NCBI GenBank assembly: GCA_029641185.1
Contig: JAPWGK010000002.1
Coordinates: 3,224,001 to 3,288,000 of the forward strand
Direction of reading: 5' to 3'
DNA length: 64,000 bases
Source of the DNA: Pseudofabraea citricarpa
Lineage: Eukaryota; Ascomycota; Leotiomycetes; Helotiales; Dermateaceae
Positions 1 to 10,488 of the stretch are shown one piece after another (position 1 is the first letter of the stretch; each line of letters starts with the position of its first letter). A program made the position numbers and the translations under genes. The notes below the pieces were generated by a model. It did no database searches, was not told the origin of the DNA, and saw only the letters and a program-made list of their open reading frames with translations.

Positions 1-465
1 TCGCCGACTCGGTACCGCCATGGTAGTCCCCGAGAGAGATGGCTGATACCGAGAGGGCGAGAGGGCGAGAGGGCGATGGCCCAGCCAGGAACCTATGTAC
101 GGTATACAGGATACCTACTGTAGCATTCTGCGGGATCCGGATAGCAAAGGAAGTACGAGGGCCATGCCTGTCTGACTGTCTGATTCCAGCTGGGCTCCTG
201 TTGTCAAGTGGCACCGCAAGCATCTTCAGCCGTACTGTATAAAGAAGGCATAAGGTACACACGCTCACCAGCTTGTCCCTTTCCCAGGCAGCTAAGCTAC
301 TTTTTCTCTCCAACCTTTGCTACACACCAAACATCTATCTTTCTTCTCCTATACCACTCTATCTTCCTCAACCCCCTCTTCCCCTCTTCCCCTCTTCCCC
401 TCTTCCTCTCTTCCCCATCTACAACCCGGATACACACCTACTATTATTGCATATCAGTCACCACC
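1..465 (+). promoter_or_regulatory. Upstream region and 5' leader of the alternative oxidase gene
   Basis: No gene is seen here. A TATAAA hexamer at 238-243 lies about 220 bases before the oxidase start codon and could be its TATA element. The stretch from about 300 to 465 is strongly pyrimidine-rich, as is common in fungal 5' leaders, and includes four perfect CCCCTCTT units at 373-404. The start codon at 466 sits in a good context (CACCATG). I looked for the CGG-N7-CGG type element known for Neurospora aod-1 and saw only a CGG-N4-CGG pair at 131-140, which does not match. Confidence 0.4.
373..404. repeat. CCCCTCTT tandem repeat (4 units)
   Basis: Four perfect 8-base units lie end to end in the pyrimidine-rich leader of the alternative oxidase gene, followed by a degenerate continuation to about 415. 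Confidence 0.9.
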
Positions 466-1665
466 ATGTATGCAACGCGAGCCTCAATATCGACGAGGCT
501 ACCACTGGCCAAACAGACTGCCGCTCAGCTCTCCAAGACCGTCTCACACTACACCTTCCCGACGTGTACGGCAGCAACCCTCCCGCGGACACCTCTCGCA
601 CAATCCAGACGCCAATTCTCCTCAACCCCACAGACACGCCTACGTGATTACTTCCCAGAACCAGAACACAAGCATGCGATCCGCAAGACTGAAGCCGCGT
701 GGCCGCATCCAGAGTACGTCTCCGTCCGATCTGCACCCAAGCACGCACAGCTACTTACGGACCCCACAGGTACACCGCTGAGGATATGAAGAAGAAGATC
801 TACTTCGCCCACCGCGAGCCCAAGGACTTCTCGGATCGGATCGCCCTACTAATGGTGCGCCTACTGCGCTGGGGAACTGACATGGCCACGGGATACAAGC
901 ACCACGTAGATGTCCCTAAGAAAGCCGGGGATAGTGATGCCGTGGCAGGGACCAAACCTTACGCCATGAGCGAGCCCAAGTGGCTAATTCGATTTGTGTT
1001 CCTTGAATCTGTGGCAGGTGTTCCCGGCATGGTTGCGGGAATGCTGCGACACCTGCATAGCCTGCGTCGGATGAAGCGAGACAACGGATGGATTGAGACA
1101 CTGCTCGAAGAGGCGTACAACGAGCGTATGCATCTCCTCACTTTCCTGAAGATGGCTGAGCCAGGCTGGTTCATGCGTTTCATGATCCTCGGTGCCCAGG
1201 GCGTCTTCTTCAATAGCATGTTCTTGTCATATCTGATCTCACCACGGACATGTCACCGCTTCGTCGGCTATCTAGAGGAGGAAGCCGTTCTGACATACAC
1301 ACTGGCCATCCAGGACCTTGAGAATGGCAAGCTACCCAAGTGGTCAGATCCTGCTTTCAGAGTGCCAGATCTGGCTGTGAACTATTGGAATATGCCCGAA
1401 GGACATCGTACAATGAAGGATCTCTTACTCTACATTCGAGCCGATGAGGCGAAGCATAGGTATGTCTACAGCCAAGAGTTAATCTACCAAACATGCAAAA
1501 GCTAACCAGGTTACCAGGGAGGTGAACCATACTCTTGGCAATCTTCAGCAGAAAGAAGACCCCAACCCGTTTGTCTCATCATACAAGAATGACACGAAAC
1601 CTCATCCATCCAAGGGCATCGAGAACATTAAACCCACTGGATGGGAAAGAGAAGAAGTTATTTGA
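466..1665 (+). CDS. aox: Mitochondrial alternative oxidase
   Basis: Cyanide-insensitive ubiquinol oxidase of the inner mitochondrial membrane. It passes electrons from ubiquinol to oxygen and bypasses complexes III and IV. Three exons (466-713, 770-1459, 1518-1665) give 361 aa, normal for fungal AOX. The first ~50 residues are Arg/Ser/Thr-rich without acids, a mitochondrial presequence. The di-iron ligand motifs are intact: LES (E162), NERMH (E201, H204), LEEEA (about 252-254) and ADEAKH (E309, H312). The second intron directly follows the last of these. Intron 2 skips an AG at 1508-1509 that abuts the branch site and uses 1516-1517, which alone restores the conserved [10 protein letters not shown] reading. 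The 3' end converges on the next gene. The product is certain from family knowledge; exon borders are inferred from splice consensus and reading frame. Confidence 0.97.
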
Positions 1666-2131
1666 ATCCTTTCTTTAACCTGATTCTTTTATGGAGTTTA
1701 TAATAGGGAAAATGGGCCGGCAGGAAAGATGTACCGGCGAAAACGCCACTCATGTACAACTATGATACCAGCTTTACTTTCGACTTTCTTTTGTTTTCCG
1801 GGGGGCATGAGCGCTGAGAATAGCCAGGCGTTTTAAGACTTGGTCCGAGGGAACTTGTGTAGACTTTATCATGTAAACTTTTGTTAATTACACAGCGAAG
1901 AATGTAATCTTGCCCACATCCTAAATAATCAGAACCTGATGACAAGCATCATGTAAAGTGGCTAATTCGCCTCCTTGAATGCAATGTACAAAAGAAATGC
2001 CGCCCAGGGCTTGTCGCTAATATGAAAAACTCCAACCACGAAAGAGAATTTTTGCCACAATGATTGGCAGATGTGAGCTCTATATGCTCATGCTCCCGAT
2101 AACCCCTCAAAACGCCATTTGCAGACATATG
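1666..2131. other. Convergent 3' flank between alternative oxidase and Caf120-like gene
   Basis: About 470 bases between two 3' ends. It should hold both 3' UTRs. No ORF or RNA gene is recognisable. Confidence 0.5.
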
Positions 2132-5100
2132 CTATGATCCCTGCCCATGGTAACCCTGGTTTCCTCGTCCTTGAGGTTGCTGCTGTGAATATTGCTGATT
2201 GGGAAAGTACTGTTGCTGTGGTGCTTGTTGATAATCTGGGGCAGGAGAATACGATGGTTTGGCCCATCCACCCCCTTGGGCGAACACGTTCGCAGCAGGT
2301 GATACCCAAGATTGTTGTCTTTGGACTGTGTTCGAATATTGTTGCTGACCGTACTGACCACTCATACCGTACTGTGATTGGGGTGTATATAACCCCGGAG
2401 ACTGAGGTGCACGATAATCCTGAGAAGGCGTATAGGTCAAACTTTGACGTTGTGCAATTGCGTTTTGAACAGCTTGACTTGTGAGACCCTGTTTCATCTG
2501 CTGCTTTTCCTTTTCCCTTGCTTCAATTGCTCCCACGAGTCCAGCGCCACTTTGTTTATTATTATTATTGCTGGTGGCCATATTGATGAGTGGCTGCCCC
2601 GTTACTCTAGCGACATGCTCTTGCTCGCGCGCTGATAGGTGGGAAGAGTAGTCTCCAGAGCCCGAGGGACCAAGTACAGCAGTGGGCCCTCGAGAGTTAG
2701 GCCGAGTCAGAAGGTCGGCTGAGTTGTTGCGAGAATGACTTTGTACTAATAGCTCGCTTGATCGATTTCGTACCAAAGGTGGCGTTGCAGCTCCGCCACG
2801 AGAGAAATTTCCTGATGATTGTTGGCGTTGGTGAGCATACATTGGCGTAGCAGTGGCGCGTTGTTGAACAAACTGCTCTGGGGTAATAGCTTGGTAGTTG
2901 CCAGAACCTGTGCCGATTGCACCCATGCCTGGTTGCCATGCGACTGTTCTGGAATCGCTAGAATCTACCCGGTAATGTCCTGGACTAGGTGGGAACATGC
3001 TCTGCTTGGGAGATCGAGAAGAGCTCATGGGCGCCTGAGGTTGACTAGGACTTGCTCTTCCAGAAACTGCATTATTCTGTCGTGGCACTTTGTCAGATGC
3101 GTAGTTTATTGTCGGGCCAAAATCGATGCTAGGAATTGAACTTGAAACATCCTCACTGTAAGATGATGTTGGCATAATTTCAGTATCGCCCACGGTACGC
3201 ATGACACCCGCCCTTGGTCTCTCAATGGACTCTCGGGTGTCGACTGACCGTCTGGTACTAGCATAATCAGGAGAATCGGTTGATGCAGCATCTTCGTAAA
3301 CGCTGCTGATATTACTGTTGTGTCGATAGATTTGTGAGTCTTTGAATGAGTTAAGTTTACGGTTATCGCTTTGTGGGACGACAAGATCGAATGCGGCTTG
3401 ATCGATGTTCTGGCCTAGGCTGCCAGTTGTAGATGCTGTTTGTGGAGTGCTGACATCTGGAGCTTGTGTATATGAAGATCTTTGTGGCAGAGGCTTCCTA
3501 ACGATGCTTTGGCTTGTCGAGATACGATGTGGTTGTGGTGGTTGGCTCCGTGTTGAATCGGTAGAAGGGTTTGAAGAATGACTGGGCACATTAGGTTGTT
3601 GCTGTGGTCTACTTTTGTTGGTCGGGTTGGCTGAAGGGAAATTGTTGGCAGGAATGTATGCACCAGACACAGTGGCGCTTTGGTTAGAATTCTGAATTGA
3701 GGTGTTTGAAGTAAAAGGGAACTGTTGATGAGAATAGTTATTGATGACCTCGGATTTAGTTGGGGGAGTCGGAGGCCTTTCGAAGGAGAATCGTTTCTTT
3801 GCTATCAAGCCTTGATGAAGACCATCTTGATTAGCAGGAATTCCTCTTGTATCGGTTTCTGGTATTGGTACCACTGTCTGACCAGTCTCCTGGGGTTGTC
3901 GACCTACGTTTTGGCGTCTTTGTTCCTCGCTCGTCCCAGGCCGGCCTTGACTGGCTTCGTATGTTGCAGCTACTCCACTTGCGCCTGCTAACTGAGATAA
4001 CGTAGCATTCGACATGCGACTATTAGCTCGTCGGAGCTCAGGTGAGTGATACGGCTTGCTTATTGGGAGCGCTCCTGGCCCATGTGCAAAAGCTGGTGGA
4101 GTTGCAACTGGCTCTGGAGTACTTGTAGTTTGTAGCTCTTGCAATTCTTGTACTGGTATCGCTCTGGATACTTGCTCATCTTCCGAACTCACTCGCTCTG
4201 GCGTCGGTGCCATTTCATTTACGTATCTTGGGATTTGTCCATCCCTGATTGGAATGCCGGCATTGTGAGGGGGTGGTACAGGTGCCATTCGCTCTGGCTC
4301 CTCGTAGATTCCATCGTATGCAGAGGGCGTGGAGTTGTTGTTGTACCTATCCAAACCTTGAGTTTCTGACACCGAACGGTAATGAGTTCCTGGTTGCCTT
4401 GGGCCATCAAAGCCAGCTGCTGCAGGGGGGGCAGAGTCTGTGCGGGGAATGCCTCCAAAAGGTACATCTTCGGACTGGTGGTGACCCCACGTCATGGATG
4501 GGGATGATCTGATGGATGCTCCATCATCAAATGCTACACCCCTGCGACTGGGCCCGAAACTGCTTCTGGTGTTCCTCCTGCTACTGTACCTGCTGTCCCT
4601 ACGGCTTCCATTCTCAATAGCTGTCATGCGTCGCCCAGTCAGCTCTTTCATTTTCTTCCTCCACTCGGATTCCTTCCAATTGCCGCTACCGGTCTCTAAA
4701 ATTAAGCTGGATACATCGAGAATTTCTAGGTAGCCATATCTGCGATGTTTAGGCATTGCAAACATCAAACTTCGTGGGTCAATGGTATCTGCAACGAGGC
4801 GGCCAGGGCGTCCATAAAGACCAAAGGTATCAAATACTGGGAACAGCCAACGGAGCATGATTTCAAATCCCGTAACAGCTGGATGAACCTCTGGCATCAC
4901 AAAGACAAACCCTTCGGTTGAAGAGGGAGGGTTTGAGTGAATAGTAATGCTCCCTTCCACCTTTACCAGAGTAGATGCATCGATAAGTGGCTTTGATTGT
5001 GGATAGATCGCAAATGCTGAATATGCGTCTGTGATGGTCGCTATCGGACTGACCTTCTTGGTTCTCTTTGTGTCGTAGAACTTGATATCTCCTTTTAAGA

Positions 5101-6268
5101 TTGGAGGGCGGGATCGATCATAAGCAGATTTCTTCTTTAGCTCCTTCTGCAGTTTCTGGACCTCCTTCTCGTCGGGCGGAGTTATGACACACCAGCACCT
5201 CCTCCATGGTGTGCCTGCGCCGAATCTTACTCGAGCCCAGTCTTCGTATTTGAGCCTTGATCGGTCCATAATTATGTTGATGTTATTCAAAGTCTTCCCC
5301 TTGCCAGCAATCAGTGCACCAGTATATGCCTCCTGCAGAGTTGCATGCTCAAACATAGCCAGCCTGATTCCAGCAGTCCATTGTATCAATGAATGATGAG
5401 AGTTGAAATGCAACAGATATCGATTTTTTCCGGCGGTTGAGATACTAAGAACATTCTGTAATGGGGCTTCGTTGTCAGACCGTGTGGGGAGCGACTCGAT
5501 CTGAGATCATTAGTTTTGCCTCATGTAAAATCTGGAAATCTTGCTCGTACCATTTTGATTGACGCATCGGTGAGGTTTATAAATTTAGGTAGAACCTCGC
5601 CATCTTGACCAGCAGCATCTAATTCTTGAGCATCCCATAAGGATAGAACAGTGCCAACTAGCTGAGCAAAGCATTCAGTCCACTGTAAAATAGTCAATAT
5701 AAGGTTCTAGAGCGGGAGCACGTAGTCTACAGAAAGGAAGAGCACATACTGTTCTGTCAGCATTTGCTCTCCCAGCAACACTCTGATCATCCAGCTTTAG
5801 GAAATAACCTTCTTGGTATAGCTTATTGGCATGTGAATTGAGGAAGGTAAATATCGGTTGTAACTCAGGACTGCTTGTATTAGCCTCAAATTCTAGACCA
5901 AGCAACCTGGAGCAGCTAGACCTACAGTGTATCTTGTGTTAATTCCATCAAAGGAGGCTGATATGTCTGTATCATAGAAACGGGCCTAGACCCAGATGGT
6001 GCAGATGGTGCGCGAGCCCGCCCTCCTTGATATCGCGGTTGCGGGGAGTCTGTATCAATTCCGGCTGGGGGATTGGATGCTGGAGGCCCAGTCTCTGCTC
6101 TCCGCGGCTCGGTTTTGAAGGTGCTCTGCCGTGTTGATGCAGATGGAGGCTCTGGACTCTTCGAGTCTCTGTTTGAGAACGATGACATGAAGGAGAAAAC
6201 TGAACGTCTTTGGTCAGCGCATGCCAGCATAGCGATTTCGCCAACCTACCTCTGCGGCGGTTCCCCAT
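2132..6268 (-). CDS. CAF120: PH-domain protein of the Caf120/Skg3 family
   Basis: Likely homologue of yeast Caf120/Skg3, PH-domain proteins tied to the CCR4-NOT complex and the bud neck. Five exons read on the minus strand (6268-6250, 6199-5926, 5870-5750, 5682-5551, 5500-2132) give 1304 aa. The first ~98 residues are Ser/Pro-rich. A PH-like domain follows from about residue 115 (QEGYFLKLDD, then a WTECF...LSLWDAQEL core). A second PH-like block follows, with TPWRRCWCVI and a YLEILDVS end. The remaining ~750 residues are low complexity, rich in Ser, Pro, Asn and Gln, ending in a Gln/Tyr/Gly-rich tail. The start at 6268 depends on a 19-base first exon reading MGNRRR; the fallback start is the in-frame ATG at 6188. 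Family call is good. The link to CCR4-NOT is inherited from yeast, not shown here. Confidence 0.83.
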
Positions 6269-6670
6269 CTTGAATGGCTTGCAAGATCAGGTACAACGAG
6301 TGTGAGAAATATGAAATATTCGATGTGCGAGTCCGATGTATCCGGACCAGACGACCTTCACGTCGACATGCAAGAGACTGGCTTGGCGTTGCGCTCTGAA
6401 GGAGTGGAGCGACACAGTTGACGTGCTGTGTCAGATGCCGTGGTCGTGTATGGGGGCCTGCTTATGAGGATAGTCGCGGGAGGGAGAGAGGGAGGTTGGA
6501 GGAAGAACTGCGCGATGCAGTGCAGAGTAAGAGTGCTGATGCTTGGGGGGACTAAGAGGAATGGACAGAAATTAATAAAGCTGGCAGTGACGATGGTACG
6601 GAGCTTACAATAGGCCGGGCTAGTCTGGGCACTGCGATCGTGGAACTTTTTCCGAGACCGATGATTATGT

Positions 6671-6690
6671 ACAGTACAGTACAGTACAGT
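6671..6690. repeat. ACAGT pentanucleotide repeat (4 units)
   Basis: Four perfect ACAGT units, extended by a further AC. A shorter run of the same unit recurs at 9915-9930. Confidence 0.9.
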
Positions 6691-7495
6691 ACGCAGATGT
6701 CAATCGATCAATTAATGAGTATTATTGTTGACAACGAGTGCAGTGTTTCGGGGTCACAGTGTTTTTGCGGCTAAGCTAACATTATTATATTATTATTCTT
6801 ATTCACGGAGAATTCGTCCCAAGTTCCTTCAGGGCTCGTGTTCCCTCCCTGCCTGCCTCAGAAGTTCAGAGCAGCAGCAGCTGGTGGTTCCTGTTTCTCC
6901 ATACGGTCGGTCTGTCTGTCTGTCTGGCGTGTGGCTGTTGGGTGGCCCGGGTGGATTCGTAGGCGTGCGTCATTTCAAAAATAGCCTGCACCAGCTTGTT
7001 CCCAGCACATCAAACAATCGCCGGTGGCCGGGAGCGCGTCTGCATGATCAGCAGCTGTGCTCTTTGGTTACCAATACCTACCAACCCTCCTCATTCATGA
7101 TGGGTGTGGGTGGATGGTATCCGTACTGTACTGGACGACAGTGGACAGTAGAGTACGTACCCTGGATATCCCTCCTGTGTATGTATGCACCAAGGTGTGT
7201 GCTTCGTATACTGCCAGCTGCATGAGAGTCGATAGTTGGTGTGCGAGTTGCGGGCCCTTGGGCGAGGGCTATCATAGCATCATGATGTACCTATGCGAGA
7301 GACAGGCGCTTGGCGCAGATTGGCATGGCTGGGGCTGGGGGCTCTTGATATCGACTTGGACCGCCGTATTCTGAGTCCACAACAGTGGCACAAGTGGGTG
7401 TCCAATGGAGCACACATCATCACCACCATCCGAAGATCAGCTCTTTGCTGAACCACCGTGTGCCAGTTGCAAACACTGCGGCTCCACCTTCTTAC

Positions 7496-7587
7496 GTGTA
7501 TGTGTGAATGTGTGTGTATGTGTGTGTATGAGAGAGTGTGAGAGACTGAGAGTGTGAGAGTGTGTGAGAGAGTGTATGTGCGTGTGA
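7496..7587. repeat. TG/GA-rich microsatellite
   Basis: Imperfect TGTGTG(A/T) units pass into GAGAGTG units on the plus strand. The run lies about 190 bases upstream of the PTC7 start codon. Confidence 0.85.
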
Positions 7588-7773
7588 AGGAGAGACCGAA
7601 AGAAGCAGATGCCCCAGCACACTATTCCCCCAGGCAATCACGTGCGATAAGAAAAATGCCGGGGTGCAGGCGCAGGTGAGGCTTTGATCTGTTGAGCGAA
7701 CACGGCCGGCAAGGTTAAATCCTTCTTCACTGCAATCACCCCTCACATAGCAGGATCACTTCACGACGCTGGG

Positions 7774-9027
7774 ATGAGGAGGTCGTCTCTGCGGACACAG
7801 GTTGTGCGTGCTACTGTTTCCCACCAGTCGAGGTCCATTGCCCGAACTCCTCAGAGATGCCGCCCTGAATTAGACTCCCCAACATCTCGACAAGCTGGCG
7901 AGTTGCCGCCTGTGCAACATGGAGCGCTGCCATTTCGATTTGAGACCGGACTTGCCCTCTTTGCCAAACGAGCTCCAAGACCATTCCCTCCGCCGTTTCT
8001 CTCACCTCCCTCAGGCTCGTTCTCAGATCCTTTGAGCACCCATCATCGGAGCCGCGACAGGCGTCCTCTCGTCAATGGGGAGCTGATCCGTGGCTACACA
8101 AACGGTGATGATGCAGTCTATGTTAGTGACACCTTTATCGGAGCCAACGATGGTGTGGGAGCATGGTCTACACGACCAGGAGGTCATGCTGGGTTTGTAG
8201 CAAAAACTCTATGCTCTACTATCCCTGCTGATTCTGTAGTCTGTGGGCAAGACTGATACTGCATTTCTGGGCGCTGGAGGCGGAGCAAGATGCAAGCCAA
8301 CTACGGCCATCTGGAGAAGAGTATCAGCCCAGGCCCGTTGAATATCTTCAAAAAGCCTATGAGCTTACTATCCGAGCCACGTCTGCGCCAAATAAATGGC
8401 AAGGCACAACGACAGCAACTGGTGCCCAGCTCCATTTCGAACGAGCGAACGGAGATCCAAATTCGCCAGCAACTCCTCTTCTATATGTCACAAACCTCGG
8501 GGACTCTCAAATCCTTGTCCTGCGACCTCGCGACCAAGAACTTGTCTATAAAACAACTGAACAATGGCACTGGTTTGATTGCCCGAGGCAACTAGGAACC
8601 AACAGTCCAGACACGCCCCGGGAGAATGCGGTCATGGATAAGGTTGAAATTGAAGAGCATGATGTTGTTCTCGCCATGTCAGACGGTGTTATCGATAATC
8701 TGTGGGAACACGAAATTATAGAAAATGTGACAAGCAGTATACGAAAGTGGGAAGAGGGCGAAGCAGGCCACAACAGCGCAAATAGATCTGGAGGTGCTGG
8801 CGGAGGTATGCAGTTTGTCGCAGAAGAACTGATGAAAGCTGCCCGGACGATTGCACAAGATCCATTTGCAGAGAGTCCATTTATGGAACACGCCATTGAA
8901 GAAGGTTTGGCAATGGAGGGAGGTATGATTTGTGTACGGATGAGCTCAAGAGTACAGGCTGACAATTTCAGGGAAACTGGATGACATTAGTGTTGTGGCT
9001 GCCCTTTGCCAGCGCAATAAAAGTTGA
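7774..9027 (+). CDS. PTC7: Mitochondrial PP2C-type protein phosphatase, PTC7/azr1 family
   Basis: Metal-dependent Ser/Thr phosphatase. Yeast Ptc7 acts in mitochondria, where it dephosphorylates Coq7 and so promotes coenzyme Q synthesis. Three exons (7774-8192, 8240-8922, 8972-9027) give 385 aa. The N-terminus (MRRSSLRTQVVRATVSHQSR) is basic and acid-free, a mitochondrial presequence. PP2C motifs are in order: GANDGVGAW with the first metal-binding Asp, LGDSQILVLR, MSDGVIDN and DDISVVA. Exon 2 joins at HAG-LWARLILHFW, as in the family. Intron 1 is only 47 nt. If it is retained, the frame stays open for about 20 codons and then stops at 8254-8256. The yeast orthologue is known for regulated intron retention, so this intron deserves RNA-level checking. 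Family identity is firm and mitochondrial location is inferred from the N-terminus. Confidence 0.95.
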
Positions 9028-10488
9028 GATGCATGAGACGAGACAATATACCACATGAATCAGTTAGAATGGATCTCTAGGAGCACGACAACATCAACGA
9101 CCCCGTCTTTTCTTCAATGAAACTTCAATAAAAAGGACATCCTGATCGAGATCGTAGCTTGAGGCTGCAAAAGCCTCTCTTGCTCAAATACTACATTGGC
9201 GGAGGTCGTGGGAAATCATAGTCAAACTTAGGATGTGCCCGAAGAACTTGGAAATGACCTGATATTCGTGCATATACACATTAAAACGAAGCGAGGTGTC
9301 GAGGCAGGACTCATTACTACATTCAATGGGGAACTAGCAGGAAAAAGGAGAACAGGTTTTGAGCGCCATGCGCCTTAACAGTTTAGCATGTTCTTCGGAA
9401 TAGTTCAAGTGGCGATGGAAAACGCCCCTCGAATGAGTCGAGCCTCTGGTTTATGCACATTGTGAAGTCCTTGGGCGGGATTTACCTAAGTAACAGGCTG
9501 CCACAATGTTACTTCAAAAGCATCAGGGCTACGTATATATCTGGCATACTCCGTATATAACTAGAATACCAGCCACCCACCGACCAACGGATGAATTGAC
9601 TTAACACGTGTTGTGGCTTGGGCAATCTAGGTAGTCTCTGGATACGTAGTATAAATCCAAGTCTTTCAGCTGACAGCGCAATGTTCAAGCTTCGAAGAAA
9701 GACTGAGTAGGCTGACTTTAAAGAAAGCTTACGCTACATTGGCTGGACCATAACACGCACAGATATTCGCCATCCCCTACCAAGGACGGACATGAACTTG
9801 ACAGAATTGCCTCACTTGATGATATCCGATTGGGTCGTAGAACTTTTTTTCTTCATTGACTTTGGCTAGTACTGTATCGGCCGGACAGTGCCTTTCAAAG
9901 TTGCGAATTATGTCCAGTACAGTACAGTAGAACCAGGAATCCTAACGTATGCTTTGTGGCGGAGCATCAATCACCAAGAAAAAGTATCATTTAGGAAGGC
10001 GCTGCAGCACACATTCGGCTAGCAGCCAATATTCAACCCCGATGGGCAAGAGGCGGACTTTGCCAGTTACCAGTGATGCCAATGTGTTTTGCCATCTTAT
10101 CATGATGTGCCGTACGGCACTTCTTAAACACAGACATTGGTGGTGCACAGAAGCGTTGAACACAGAAGCCTTCGGTGGTACGTATGGTAGCATCTACCTG
10201 CTTTTTTATCACGGTATTGCTGTCCCCCGCCCGCCACGAATTTCCACATCTTATCGATAAGGCGCTGACCGAGGACTGAGGTCATCAAACTTTCGGCGCT
10301 GTTTCCTCCCCTGGCCGGAACTAAGAACCTTGGCCAGCACCCAGTCCAAGACTCCATCTAGGTCCCGGCTCTTGGGGATATCCCAAAGTCTTCAACTTCT
10401 CTAAATCATCTGTCTCAGTCACTTTGCTTGTATACTCCACCCGCGCATACCTTATCCGGTTCCTTCTTCCATATGAATAACAGGCTCT
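9028..10488. other. Intergenic region between PTC7 and the cation exchanger
   Basis: About 1.46 kb. It contains a short CAGTACAGTACAGTAG run at 9915-9930. No ORF with recognisable sequence, no tRNA-like boxes and no mobile element were seen. The exchanger promoter should lie in the right half. Confidence 0.5.

Larger units (their letters stand above)
6269..7773. promoter_or_regulatory. Divergent intergenic region between Caf120-like and PTC7 genes
   Basis: About 1.5 kb shared upstream region of two divergent genes. It holds a 4-unit ACAGT repeat at 6671-6690 and a TG/GA-rich microsatellite at 7496-7587. Several ORFs of 60-170 codons occur, but none has recognisable family sequence or a plausible exon structure, so I annotate no gene. 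Confidence 0.5.

Noticed and set aside
131..140. CGG-N4-CGG pair as an AOD-type activator site upstream of alternative oxidase
   Set aside because: Spacing does not match the CGG-N7-CGG motif I know for Neurospora aod-1.
6725..7225. 166-codon plus-strand ORF
   Set aside because: No recognisable sequence, Cys/Trp/Gly-rich translation typical of random frames, overlaps other ORFs, and crosses repeat-like promoter DNA.
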